Assembly (NCBI GenBank): GCA_025024175.1
Contig: QCXZ01000137.1
Span: forward strand, 76,322,680 to 76,386,679
Direction: 5' to 3'
DNA length: 64,000 bases
Source of the DNA: Rhyzopertha dominica
Taxonomy: Eukaryota > Arthropoda > Insecta > Coleoptera > Bostrichidae
Positions 24,831 to 36,443 of the stretch are shown here, piece by piece. Positions within the stretch are counted from its first letter, which is position 1, and each line of letters opens with the position of its first letter. The notes beneath the pieces were generated by a model. It was not told the DNA's origin, ran no database searches, and was given only the letters and a program-made list of their open reading frames with translations. Made by a program: the position numbers and the translations under genes.

Positions 24831-27141
24831 ACTTCTTCTTTAGAAAACATTTAAAGATTTTGGAATGACAACCATGTCTTGCACTGAAACTGGTGTCGTT
24901 ATTTTTGGCAATTAACTCTTTACCAAATATATAAAATATAATATTCATAACTTCAAGACAAGCATAAATATATCAGTAACAAAAAAATATCGACAACCAG
25001 CAATCTGATATAACTAGAAAGGGTTTTTAAAAGAAGAGTTATTTTTCTTTGAATTTTTTTTCAATTTTAACTTATGACAGACCGATTGGCACTGAGTGAA
25101 TCACTCTGTATGAAATAAATATTGCGCTTTAAGACATTCAGTATTGCATAAATATATAAATGACGAGAATATTGGATATACTTCCAGCGTGTAAAATGCA
25201 ATCAAGAAGATGAATTATTTGCGGCATTAAATAAAATTTCTCGGAAGTTATTTCTTTTGTTTCAGGTCAAAATACTCATTTAGCATAATTCCGTAAAAAA
25301 AAACTCGCTTAGTTGCATGCTAGGTTTGTTTTTATTAGATTTGGGAAAATTGTTGTCACAGCGTTCCGCAGGATTAATGTATCTATTTATAGTAGCTTAC
25401 GTGAAAGTCTCATGATATATAACACCCAGTAATGATTTTTAAAGCGTTTGTTTAATGAAGCAGCAAATAAATGGGGTCAGTTCCTATTTCTTCTATCCCA
25501 AGTGATGCAATAAATCTGCGTCTGCGATCCTAGCGAATGGATTGATATAGTTTCAGTAGCGCGTTGTACCGATGATAACCAAAGGCTTCAAACGCACATT
25601 TGATTAAAATTCAGTTATTTTTGTGAAAAAAATAATGTGCCTGTATAAAATGCTTGAATTGGTATTTTACTCAGTCCCAGAAGTATTGAAATTTTAATTT
25701 TATTAGATAGTTCTGTTATTCTGTGTTATTATCAAAAGTGGAGCAAAGTCTTACTCAAGTCTTTATAAAATCACCGAAACTATTGAAGCATTTGTCATAA
25801 TTTGTGCCACCAACTCGGNCACGTACATTTTCTGGGGCTGTTTATTGGTACCAAAGCGTTATCTGCTTAATTATAAAGCAAAAGACATTTTTATATCTTT
25901 TGAGAATTAAAGGCATCTTTGGATGCACATTGCTTGGTCACCAAGGAAACGTTTTGTTGTAAAAAGAGTAAAAGCTTACTCAAGTTTTAATAATAGAATA
26001 TCTGTTTTTATGGAAAGAGATTTAAATTTTATAACCCATCGGAGGTTAAAAAGAAAACAGCCCTCGTACAGATTAGAGTGACAAAATGACAAGTAATTTT
26101 GAGTATTCAGTCTAAAAGCTTCTAAAACATTCCTCCCAACTTTCAGCTATAAGTGGTTTAGCTGCATAACAATTTAGTAAAATGAGCTGATGATTCTCAG
26201 AGGATAAATCCTTAAATAAGCGACCGTCTAGCATAAAGGTATAATCTTTTATTAAAAAACCTTTCGTGACTGACTCCATTGGGTTAACAACGACAAATAT
26301 GCAGTCGGAAAAGTGAGCTGTTGAAAATGGCAAGTCCTTGTACATGCTAAAATGCACTTTCACAAAATGCACCGCCACTCAGGCAGCCTTTGAAGCAGCA
26401 TTTGAGCGAACTATATCAAAGTCGCTGATGTGATAAAAGCGGCCAAGCCGCACACTGCAAAGATAAATTTTTATTTATTGTGGCGAGAAGTTCGCAAATT
26501 GCCGCCCAGTTGCACAAACCGTGTTACACAAATGCCCGCGCATTCAGAGCTTTTTCATTGTGCGGCATTTGCAGATTTTTTTTCGCCGTCCGGTGTACGT
26601 ATCAAGTCGTGTTCAGTTATATAAAATTACCGTGCAAGGTCGGTTACACAACCCCGGCGCTGCTAATATAAACAATGGCAGTTATTAACTTTTCCACCGG
26701 TTAAGCACAGTTTCTCATGCATGCAAGGCACATGAGGTGTTTAAGTTACAGCACTTTTCACGAGGTCTGCAGGAAACGCGGACGCAGTTCTTCTGTCTGG
26801 CTCGACCTTTTGAATTTTATTTTTAATAACTGTTACCGATAGTACCCCACAGCTGTTCGTGATGGTCGTATCATTTAATATGTAAATCGTGCATAGCGAA
26901 AACCGCCAATCAATATCGATAGTACAAACGATATTATTCGCGTTACTTTGGTGAAACGAATTATGCCCCCACTTCGTTTGGGTGGTTGTTCCAAGCTTTT
27001 TTAATGCATTTAAGTTTGATAATATACGAGTGGCCAATATGTATGGAATAAGCATATTNGTTTAAAGAAATAAAGATACTTTGTTGAGTTTAGATTTAGA
27101 TCCATTTCCGAGACTCGCATTGTTCGAACTTTTCATTAACG
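24831..27141. other. no recognised gene; one orphan frame
   Basis: AT-rich. The only frame with protein-like composition is 26112-26378 (minus, 88 residues, starting MAVHFVKVHFSMYKD and containing HFSDCIFVVVNPMESVTKG). I do not recognise it; it could be a decayed transposon or host fragment. The 104-residue minus frame at 26741-27055 has no motif. Confidence 0.4.
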
Positions 27142-27147
27142 TATGTC
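27142..27147. repeat. 6-bp target-site duplication, left copy (TATGTC)
   Basis: TATGTC immediately precedes the AGTAGACC terminus of the giant inverted-repeat element, and the same six bases follow the other terminus at 43077-43082. Confidence 0.85.
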
Positions 27148-27480
27148 AGTAGACCTCTGATGAGACAGCTGGACCAATTTGCATATTAGCCCACTCGAGC
27201 GTAATTAGCGATCAAAATTTTTTAATTTTTCGATTTTTTTTATGTGACGGGATGAGAAATATGATTTGAATTTGCATATTGATAAATAGTATCTTATTAG
27301 ATGCATTCATTTTCCCCGGATTAATGATTCAATATTGCTGCTATATTGAAAATAATACTTTTCGAGTTGTTTATTAAATTTTAGGGTACTAGTTTGAGAG
27401 ATCTGTATCACTCATTTGCATATTAGCCAGTAGGGGGCGTTTGAGGGCGCAAAATTACGCATTTGCATATTAGCCTAATC
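27148..27480 (+). promoter_or_regulatory. subterminal repeats with ATTTGCAT octamers (left end)
   Basis: The octamer ATTTGCAT occurs four times in one orientation: 27177, 27270, 27414 and 27461. Three copies extend to ATTTGCATATTAGCC. A longer module (octamer, then GTAATTAGCGATCAA, then TTTTTCGA and GGGATGAGAAATATGA) appears twice, starting at 27177 and 27461. The mirrored set lies at 42756-43047. Clustered subterminal repeats are common binding sites for transposases. The octamer also matches the POU-domain consensus, which may be coincidence. Confidence 0.6.
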
Positions 27481-27944
27481 AAGCATGTGTAATTAGCGAT
27501 CAATCAAAAATTAATTTTTCGACTTTTTGCAGAATGTGATGGGATGAGAAATATGACTTTAATTTACATGTTCATATAGTAATTAGAGAATTTATTAAGT
27601 GTCAATTATCTTTATTCGACTTTTTTGAATTTGGTAAGATGGAATGAGATGTGAAACTGTGATTGACATTTTGTATTTTATAGCAGCATGTTTCTGACTG
27701 AGGCTTTTACGCCCTAGGGAGATGGGATAATATCAGCGAAGGTGGGTTTTGCTGATGTGTAATTGATATGAAATGTTTATTTACTATTATCACATATTGC
27801 TATTGTATATGTATGCATGGCGATATGACCAATGTACTCTCCTATGTGTAAACCGTTGTTATGATGGTGGGGGTTGGTACCGCGGTCCACACTCTATATA
27901 TAGGCAACCCCCAGAACAGGGGTAGGCGGGATTTTTTTACTATG

Positions 27945-28015
27945 CCGAATGCTGGATTTGAACCGGGTACCTCCGGTATGGCAATGCAACACTTTATCGC
28001 TGGGCTAAACGCAAA
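27945..28015 (-). other. tRNA-like segment (left arm)
   Basis: Complement of the right-arm tRNA-like segment at 42209-42279: A-box-like TTAGCCCAGCGA and B-box GGTTCAAATCC at about the spacing of a tRNA. Acceptor and anticodon stems do not pair well, so it is a tRNA-derived relic or SINE head, not a functional tRNA. Confidence 0.5.
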
Positions 28016-28127
28016 CTTACCTGACGGCCGTTATTCTTGTGTATTTAAGAGTAGGGCCACTCATCAATTTATCATTTTTAAAATGAGATGGGGTAGTCGA
28101 TTAGGTAAAACTTACCGCTAAATCCGC

Positions 28128-28860
28128 AAAAATATCAAATAACGGTTGCAGCACGACTTAATTGAGCTAAATAACTGTCATTTCACAACCTAGGCTAATC
28201 CACAGCAGGTTTGCGATTTCTTAAAAAAAATGCACTAAATAAGAATCTAAAGCCACCAGCATGCAATGATTATCAGTTATCTGGAATAAGAATAAACAAA
28301 TTAATATTAAGAGTATTAATAGATTTGAACCGTGATTTTGTGGCAAAAACGTCAAATAACGGTTACAGCGCGACTTAATTGAGCTAAATAACTGTCATTT
28401 CACAACCTAGGCTAATCCACAGCAGGTTTGCGATTTCTTAAAAAAAATGCACTAAATAAGAATCTAAAGCCACCAGCATGCAATGATTATCAGTTATCTG
28501 GAATAAGAATAAACAAATTAATATTAAGAGTATTCATAGATATGAACCGTGATTTTGTGGCAAAAACATCAAATAACGTTTACAGCACGGCTTAATTGAG
28601 CTAAATAATTGTCATTTCACAACCTAGGCTAATCCACAGCAGGTTTACGATTTCTTCAAAATGCACTAGATAAGAAATTAAAGCCACCAGCATGCAATGA
28701 TTATCAGTTATCTGGAATGAGAATAAACAAATTAATACTAAGAGTATTCCTAGATTTGAACCGTGATTTTGTGGCAAAAACGTCAAATAACGGTTACAGC
28801 ACGACTTAATTGAGCTAAATAACTGTCATTTCACAACCTAGGCTAAACCACAGCAGGTTC
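28128..28860 (+). repeat. tandem repeat, about 215 bp x 3.4 (left arm)
   Basis: Units start at 28128, 28343, 28560 and 28774 (periods 215, 217, 214). Each opens with GCAAAAA-GTCAAATAACGG or close to it and includes TTTCACAACCTAGGCTAATC and CACCAGCATGCAATGATTAT. The last unit is cut off near 28860. Confidence 0.93.
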
Positions 28861-28925
28861 AGATAGCTAAGCAAAACGATGAATATAAGTTTAAAATTAC
28901 TAAACTAGCATAAATTTACGACTGT

Positions 28926-30330
28926 TAGTCAACTCTGTTTATATAAAAGAATGGATTTCAAGTGATTGAAGTTATTTTAGAATAAATGAAATACTTGCTA
29001 CTATGTCTATTGAGAGTCATAGAAGGAACAAGCTGAAGACCAAAACACACACGGTAAGAATGTGTTTAAGGCAGGTAAACTAATAAAAAACACTCTATAC
29101 TTCGTTGTATATCGTGATTTTCCTTTTTAACTAGTTTATGCATGCTGATTGTAATAAATAATGTTAAAATTGTCAGCTTTTTTTAACTAATTCTGTTCAT
29201 CAATAAGCATATATTTCTTGTAATTGTAATTAAATTGAAATAATATAATTAATTGACTTTTGTTTGTACTTTAATTAAATATAATTCGCATGTCAGTTAT
29301 CAATCTTGTAGGTTGAGAAGTTGCTTGTTACCGTCATCTATCATAGCATACAGGATATTTGATGTAATAAATAACAATCAGCTACATGCTACTAGACTAG
29401 CAAAAATCTATGATTTCCTAAAACCACCCTCGCACTCCATATGTCGTGAACGTAGTCAATTCTGTTTATATAAAAGAATGGATTTCAAGCGATTGAAGTA
29501 GAATTAGAATAAACGAAATTGTGTCTTCACATCATATGGAACGTTTTAAATATATAAAAAAAATTGGCGAGTTTTTTCATTATTTTTGCACTAGATTGCT
29601 TAAATTATGCCACTACATGTTTTTTTTCTCTAAAATGAGCAATACTCGTACGCTTAACTTGGCAAAAATACTTGCTACTGTGTATGTTGATAATCATAAA
29701 TGGAGCAAGCTGATGAAGCACGGTAAAAATGCGTTTAAGACAACTAGACTACTGAAAAATATACTGTGTCGTACTTCGTTGTATATCGTGAATTCCCCTT
29801 TTTATTAGTTTCTGCGTGTTAATTATATTAAATAATGTTAAAATTGCCTGCTTTTTCGTCTAAAAGCATATATTTCTTGCGATTGAAGTAATGTACTTGA
29901 ATGAGTATTGTTTGGACTTTAATAAATATAACTAGCATTTATTATATGTTGAGAAGTTGCTTATTACCGTCATCTATCATAGCATTTAGGGTAATTGACA
30001 AATAGAAAAATGACGCGATTTCCTTGATTATCTTCCTAACACTTGCTTATTTAAATTATGACGCAGCATACTTTTTGTCTAATTAGCAGTACATATGTCT
30101 CTAAATAATAACAAGAAGCAAATTGAGAGAGCAGAAGCAAACAGTCGATCAGGAACGATGAAAATGTGTTTAAAAGAACTAAACTACTCGAAAATCTACT
30201 TCATGATGTGTTATGAATAGTCTCATCAACTAGCAACCGGTATTGACATTGACTAGTGTTTGATTTTAATCAATTCTCTTTCTGTATTTTATGCTCATAT
30301 AGCATATAGAGCGCTTGACATGGATAAAAA
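28926..30330 (+). repeat. diverged tandem units of about 0.5-0.6 kb (left arm)
   Basis: The block starting GTCAACTCTGTTTATATAAA (28927) recurs from 29453. Shared internal landmarks are TACTTCGTTGTATATCGTGA and TTACCGTCATCTATCATAGC. A third, much weaker copy runs from about 30030. Indels make the period vary from about 530 to 630. Confidence 0.75.
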
Positions 30331-30421
30331 TATAACGAGATTACTTTGCCATTTTCCCTTACTTATATTGTTACATGTTTCTCTCTATAATATGCTATAC
30401 TTATACAGGTCTTAATGATGG

Positions 30422-30865
30422 TGGGAAAAATACATATTGCTATCATATTCATGTGATAATCTACAACAAACAAATTGATAACCCGAAACATTTGCTGAAT
30501 GAGCATTCTAAATGGTTTCGAACAAGATTATGACCATAACCAGCTGAATCGGTTGGTTGAAAGGCCGTAATCGAAGACACGGCGAGCTGTAGGGGTGAAA
30601 TGGTAGCAGATAATCGCTATAAGGCATTTGCTTTCTAAAGTAATGATTGTGGGAAAAATACATATTGCTATTACATTTATGTGATAAAAATGTTTGATAA
30701 TCTACAACAAACAAATTAAAAGCAGAAACGTTTGCCGAATAAGCATACCGATTGGTTTCGAACAAGATTATGACCATAATCAGCAGAATAGGTTGGTTGA
30801 AAGCCCGTAATCGAATACACAGCCAGCTCTAGGGGTGAAATGGTAGCAGATAATCGTTATAATAC
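30422..30865 (+). repeat. about 230-bp direct duplication (left arm)
   Basis: TGGGAAAAATACATATTGCT near 30422 recurs near 30652. Both copies continue through GATAATCTACAACAAACAAA and GGTTTCGAACAAGATTATGA to GGTGAAATGGTAGCAGATAA. Confidence 0.9.
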
Positions 30866-33786
30866 TCCTGTTTAGTACATAGTACACCTCAAATTCCTCC
30901 TATTACAGCTGGAAAAAGGTTGAAATGGTAAAGTTGTGGAGAAGTTAAGACCACTTGCGTTTTTGTTTGTTGAACATGGACTTGCATTGCTTATTCATGT
31001 AGGTTTCCGAATGCGTTATCTGATCAAAACAGTCTTATGGAAATTATGCTAATGATATAGATACTTAGAGGAAGTGAGTCGAACAAATTATAGGTAACGA
31101 GAAATATAAGGGATATTTGTCGAAAAGTATTCAAATCCGTTTATATATTATCATTAAACTTATATTTCCAATATCGAAAGTCTCCTAGTTAGCTCACATT
31201 CCAAGGGCGCATTAAACTTATTGTTTTAGACTGACATAAAAGCCTTAAATGTAGTATGTTGTTTGAACACAATTTTCTGCTATTGCTATTCAAGAACTTT
31301 AATTTGGTGAATTAACCTCCGATTAGGCAAAATAATAACTGTAATATATATTTCATAAGTATTATTCACACTTTAAAGTCGAATGAAATAAGAAATTAAT
31401 ATTTTATTTTCTTGAAACTACCGAACTGGCCAATATCGTGCCCGTTTAGTTTGTCATTCATTTCTACATAGTGGTAGCGGGAGCTATACGGGGAAGCTAA
31501 AGTATGTACGCACTGATATTTAAATATGCATACACACGAGCTTTACACAGGAGAAACATAAGACAACAAGTAGTTTTTTTGTTCTTTAGATAACTTTTCA
31601 TGCATTTTCTCCCTAAAACTTGCACATTTATGCATTATTTGTAAACCCAATGTATCCGTCACTGAACCCCATTGTAATAGTTAAAGCTAAAAAACGCTGT
31701 CAGTTACCTATTGTATGTCCAACAGCATTAATACTATTATGGTTCTAATATAGAATAAACAAAAATCAAATAACTACAATAATATATCGCAGATAATACT
31801 TTGATTTTTAGTGCAGATATTAATCAAATTATCACGTCTTTTGACCAATTAATGGAGATCACTTTAAAAATGTCTACATATTTATTACAGAAATGAACTT
31901 CTGACAAAAAAAGGGCACCATTAGCTATTTCAAAATCGATGAGCATGTATTACATGATCGAATGATGTTTTGTTCTTTAAAAGCCTCCAAATTTATGAAA
32001 CAGTAAATACATAAATCGACAAATTAGTGTCAAATAAGAAAAGGGATCAAGTACACCTATATAAAATACCAAGAATTTGAACAAAAGACGTAATTTTGCG
32101 AAAAAAATCATTGAAAATTGACAGGTAATTTTGTAAATTTATAGAAAATCGCATATTGTATGTGAAATGCGTAAATCGACAAAATTAAACCAATAAAAAG
32201 AGTGTAAATATGAGTAAAACTTGTTATTATGGTTAGTATATCCTACAGTTATTCAATTTCAGGATAACGTGTTTTATAAATATAAAAATGTTTACTATGG
32301 AAAGCATGCCTAAGGAAATTTTCCCCTTCACAGCCTATCGTACAGTATATCGCAGAGGAACCCATCTCACATTAGCCAAAATCAAACATAAATTACTTCT
32401 CCTTGTTACCGCCGTATACTACACATTGCCCTTAATGCACCAGAGAAGGCTGTCTTGTTATAATGTAATGATTTTAAATAAATCAAGATTAACGAAAATT
32501 CAGAAGCATAAATAAGTGAAATGTTCTTTTGACGAAGTTTATTGTCAAGATAAGTACACAAGAGCGTTGCCATTCTAATTACATGGACATGAAAGAGGCG
32601 ATTTGTTATTACCCTTAACCCATAACAGCAGATCTTAGACAAAAACAACTTGTCTCGAGCTAAAAAGGTTAGCTTTAATATATTCCGGAAAGATCAGTAC
32701 CTGCATGACTACTTACATTAGGTGTAAATGTGAACAATTCATTTAAAAATGTGGGCAAACTCGATCTGAACCTTTATGTTCTTGCTACGCAACGGTATAC
32801 TTTTTCAGTGACCTAGAAGCGTTATTGACATTTTTTTTGCAAATTAAGGCATTAAGGATTCCCATCTGAGACCTAGATTGACATAGCGACTTGCACTTTA
32901 TTAACCTTTAACTGCAGGTACAGGTGCATTTCATTCACTTAGGAAACTTCAGTGCTGCCTCTGATTGGTTATAATGTCAGATATTCATTGGTTCCCCTCA
33001 GTAGGAATGTATTAATCTTAATTAATTTTAGGTTAAATATTTATTTATTCAGTGTGTAACATTTTAAAGCCAGTCTTGCTGATGGATATTGTGCATATTA
33101 TGAAGTGTACGACGCACCTGAAAGATAAGAACAATCATGAATTAGGTAGTTAATTATCCGAAAACTCTAAAATTCTTAATTACCATGTAGTTTGTATAAG
33201 GTTATAACACTGCGTTCAGCACTTACCAGACTTTTTATTGGATAATATGGAATAGTTGCTAAAGAACTCAACTGCATCATATTATGACAATACTTTTTCT
33301 TTAAGGAATCTTAAAATAACTTAAACCATTTATTTTAAAGAGGAACTTGAGACGCTGCAAGATTAATATCACAACTCACCCCTGTTGTAGGTTTGTCCCA
33401 TTTTAACTTATATCCACGACGTGAAATTTGTTATCTAAGCGTTCCCTACAGGATAATCTTGTTAACAAAATAGTTTGCTAGTAATAGCATACGCCATCCT
33501 GAAATCATGTAAGACATCTTAACATAAGTACACCAATTTATACGCTATTGTTAACTTGTAGGTAGTATTTTTGCAATCATAACTTAGTATTAATACCCTG
33601 TGAAGCAAAACCGTTGCAAAAAAAATATTGATATATGTCATTATTATGCTAATTTACTGTTTCATTTTAGAATTTGTACTTATCAATGAGAAAATGTATA
33701 CCAATGTTCATGCTATTGAGCACTTGTAATTATCTACATATAATCTTTTTTTGCATTAACTTAGGAAATTATAAAAGCACAAATTT

Positions 33787-33790
33787 ATTA

Positions 33791-33836
<46 letters not shown>

Positions 33837-33840
33837 TATT
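33787..33840 (+). repeat. (TTA)n microsatellite (left arm)
   Basis: About 16 uninterrupted trinucleotide repeats. The mirrored tract in the right arm (36396-36444) differs by one unit, so the arms are not perfect copies here. Confidence 0.95.
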
Positions 33841-34591
33841 ATTCTGCCATTGCAAATATTTAAAAATAGGTACTTACCACAAAAGAAGTGTAGTTTATAT
33901 TCAACAAATTACGTGTACCTCCAACAACTACACCAAAATAATAATACTTTACTACGGTTAAGCAGGTTAAAAAGGAATAGCTCATCGAAAATTTTAGACT
34001 TAATATGAAAAATATTCATAATTGTTATGAGATTGGAGTAATTTTATAGAAAGAGAACCACAACCCTCCGATATTGGAGTTTAAATTCCACGAGGCATGG
34101 CGAATACGTGAAGAATACGTTATGTAGGCTTCTTATGACTGTCAAAGCTTTACCTACCTACTTTACCTACAAGTATGAACATGATCACCATCGTTTTATA
34201 GCCAACTAGTCAAATATATTGAGATATCTCACACTTCCCTTGATAGGTAAATTTTATTATATTACATAATATTCCTATTACGTCATTAAAAACGATGTTA
34301 AATTATTTTAGAACTGCTTTGAGATTTGATGTTTTTCTTTCTATAAAGCATGACAGCAACACATAGAATGATTTAATACACATAGAAAGTGAAATATTTG
34401 GAAGAATTTTTTTGTAGTAGCCATTATTCTGATACCTATCCACATCTTAACCCACACCCCCTCATGCACAGAACTGGAGCTGTACGAATCGAAAATTTTG
34501 ATACGAAACCGTTTTTTATACGTGGAACGCATTTTTTTAATAAACCTGTTTTAGAAGATACATAGTAGGCAGCGCATATCTTTACAAAACT

Positions 34592-35542
34592 TCTTTTATA
34601 CTTCTGGTTAGATTTAAGCAAGCCGCATTTGATGTGATCCCCAGGGAAGCAAGCATGCATTCAGCAATTTGTATAAAGATGATGATCGATTTAAATATAT
34701 ATTTTTTATGTGAAAACACAGAGAGGAAAGTTGAATTTTACCTTGAAATAATACATAAAAGTATTGCTTAAATGTCATAGCCTGCTACATAAATATGTGG
34801 GATTTACTGAGTAAACTACTGTACAGTACTGCAGTGCGTGAATCCCAAGATCTATTTCCTCAATATTTCCAATCATCAATGCATATTTCTTTATATGATT
34901 TTTTCTGTTCTCCTTTTTTTCTGTGATGTCAGTAATACGCCCTAAAAAGTATGATAATCGCCACTTTTCTTGCAAAATTGAATCGATTTATACACATATC
35001 GAACATTTAACTGGAATTTATACCATACTGAAATATTTTTATAATCAACAAATTGTTTATATTCGACGGTAGTTTACATGCTCATACCATTTCTCTTTAG
35101 CTTCAAATACAGTTTTTTTAATACGTATAGCATAAGAACATAGAAGTTGCAGTGTATCATCCATCATTCATTAAACTTGTAACGAAATCGATGCTGTAGC
35201 CGTACTAAATGAAATAAGATCAGTTTTCGAAAGAGAAAGAAACCATTCGAGATTAGTCAAAAACAGTGCCACTTTTCTTCAACTATGAGATACTCAGCGA
35301 AAATATGAAATGCACATTTGTTTAGGTATATACAACACAGCTTCTGGGTAATTAAGAATTTTCTTAATATCAAAGCAATTTGTTTGAAAAACACGGTTAA
35401 TATCGTAAGGAGTTAAATTACTATCTATCACACTATTTCTTTTTTCAAATCTTGAGATACTTATTCATTTATATAACTACATCTATAGCTAATGACAACT
35501 TTTTAAACTAAATCACTTCCAATGAACAACAACTGTGAGAAA
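34592..35542. other. loop of the giant inverted repeat (unique sequence)
   Basis: 951 bases with no counterpart in the right arm as assembled. AT-rich; the short frames show no motif. Because the right arm begins directly at the gap edge, this could be true loop or further arm whose mate lies in the gap. Confidence 0.7.
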
Positions 35543-35642
35543 NNNNNNNNNNNNNNNNNNNNNNNNNNNNNNNNNNNNNNNNNNNNNNNNNNNNNNNNNN
35601 NNNNNNNNNNNNNNNNNNNNNNNNNNNNNNNNNNNNNNNNNN
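35543..35642. other. assembly gap, exactly 100 N
   Basis: A run of exactly 100 N, a conventional placeholder for a gap of unknown size. It falls at the centre of the palindrome, where assemblers commonly fail. Confidence 0.97.
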
Positions 35643-36394
35643 AGTTTTGTAAAGATATGCGCTGCCTACTATGTATCTTCTAAAACAGGTTTTTATTTAA
35701 AAAATGCGTTCCACGTATAAAAAACGGTTCGTATCAAAATTTTCGATTCGTACAGCTCCAGTTCTGTGCATGAGGGGTGTGGGTTAAGATGTGGATAGGT
35801 ATCAGAATAATGGCTACTACAAAAAAATTCTTCAAATATTTCACTTTCTATGTGTATTAAATATTCTATGTGTTGCTGTCATGCTTTATAGAAAGAAAAA
35901 CATCAAATCTCAAAGCAGTTCTAAAATAATTTAACATCGTTTTAATGACGTAATAGGAATATTATGTAATATAATAAAATTTACCTATCAAGGGAAGTGT
36001 GAGATATCTCAATATATTGACTAGTTGGCTATAAACGATGGTGATCATGTTCATACTTGTAGGTAAAGTAGGTAGGTAAAGCTTTGACAGTCATAAGAAG
36101 CCTACATAACGTATTCTTCACGTATTCGCCATGCCTCGTGGAATTTAAACTCCAATATCGGAGGGTTTGTGGTTCTCTTTCTATAAAATTACTCCAATCT
36201 CATAACAATTATGAATATTTTTTCATATTAAGTTCTAAATTTTCGATGAGCTATTCCTTTTTAACCTGCTTAACCGTAGTAAAGTATTATTATTTTGGTG
36301 TAGTTGTTGGAGGTACACGTAATTTGTTGAATATAAACTACACTTCTTTTGTGGTAAGTACCTATTTTTAAATATTTGCAATGGCAGAATAATA

Positions 36395-36443
<49 letters not shown>

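Larger units (their letters stand above)
27148..34591 (+). repeat. left arm of giant inverted repeat
   Basis: In order from the terminus: subterminal octamer repeats (27148-27480), AT-rich sequence, a tRNA-like segment on the minus strand (27945-28015), 3.4 tandem copies of a 215-bp unit (28128-28860), two or three diverged copies of a roughly 0.5-0.6-kb unit (28926-30330), a roughly 230-bp duplication (30422-30865), unique AT-rich DNA, and a (TTA)n microsatellite (33787-33840). No gene. Confidence 0.9.

Noticed and set aside
27861..28121. 86-residue frame and its mirror at 42103-42363
   Set aside because: It runs antisense through the tRNA-like segment; composition and lack of motif suggest chance.
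28128..28860. CRISPR-like array
   Set aside because: Units are 215 bp and homogeneous throughout, with no short repeat/unique spacer pattern, and the DNA is animal.
33674..33961. 95-residue tyrosine-rich frame and its mirror at 36270-36560
   Set aside because: The run of Y comes from a (TTA)n microsatellite; not a gene.
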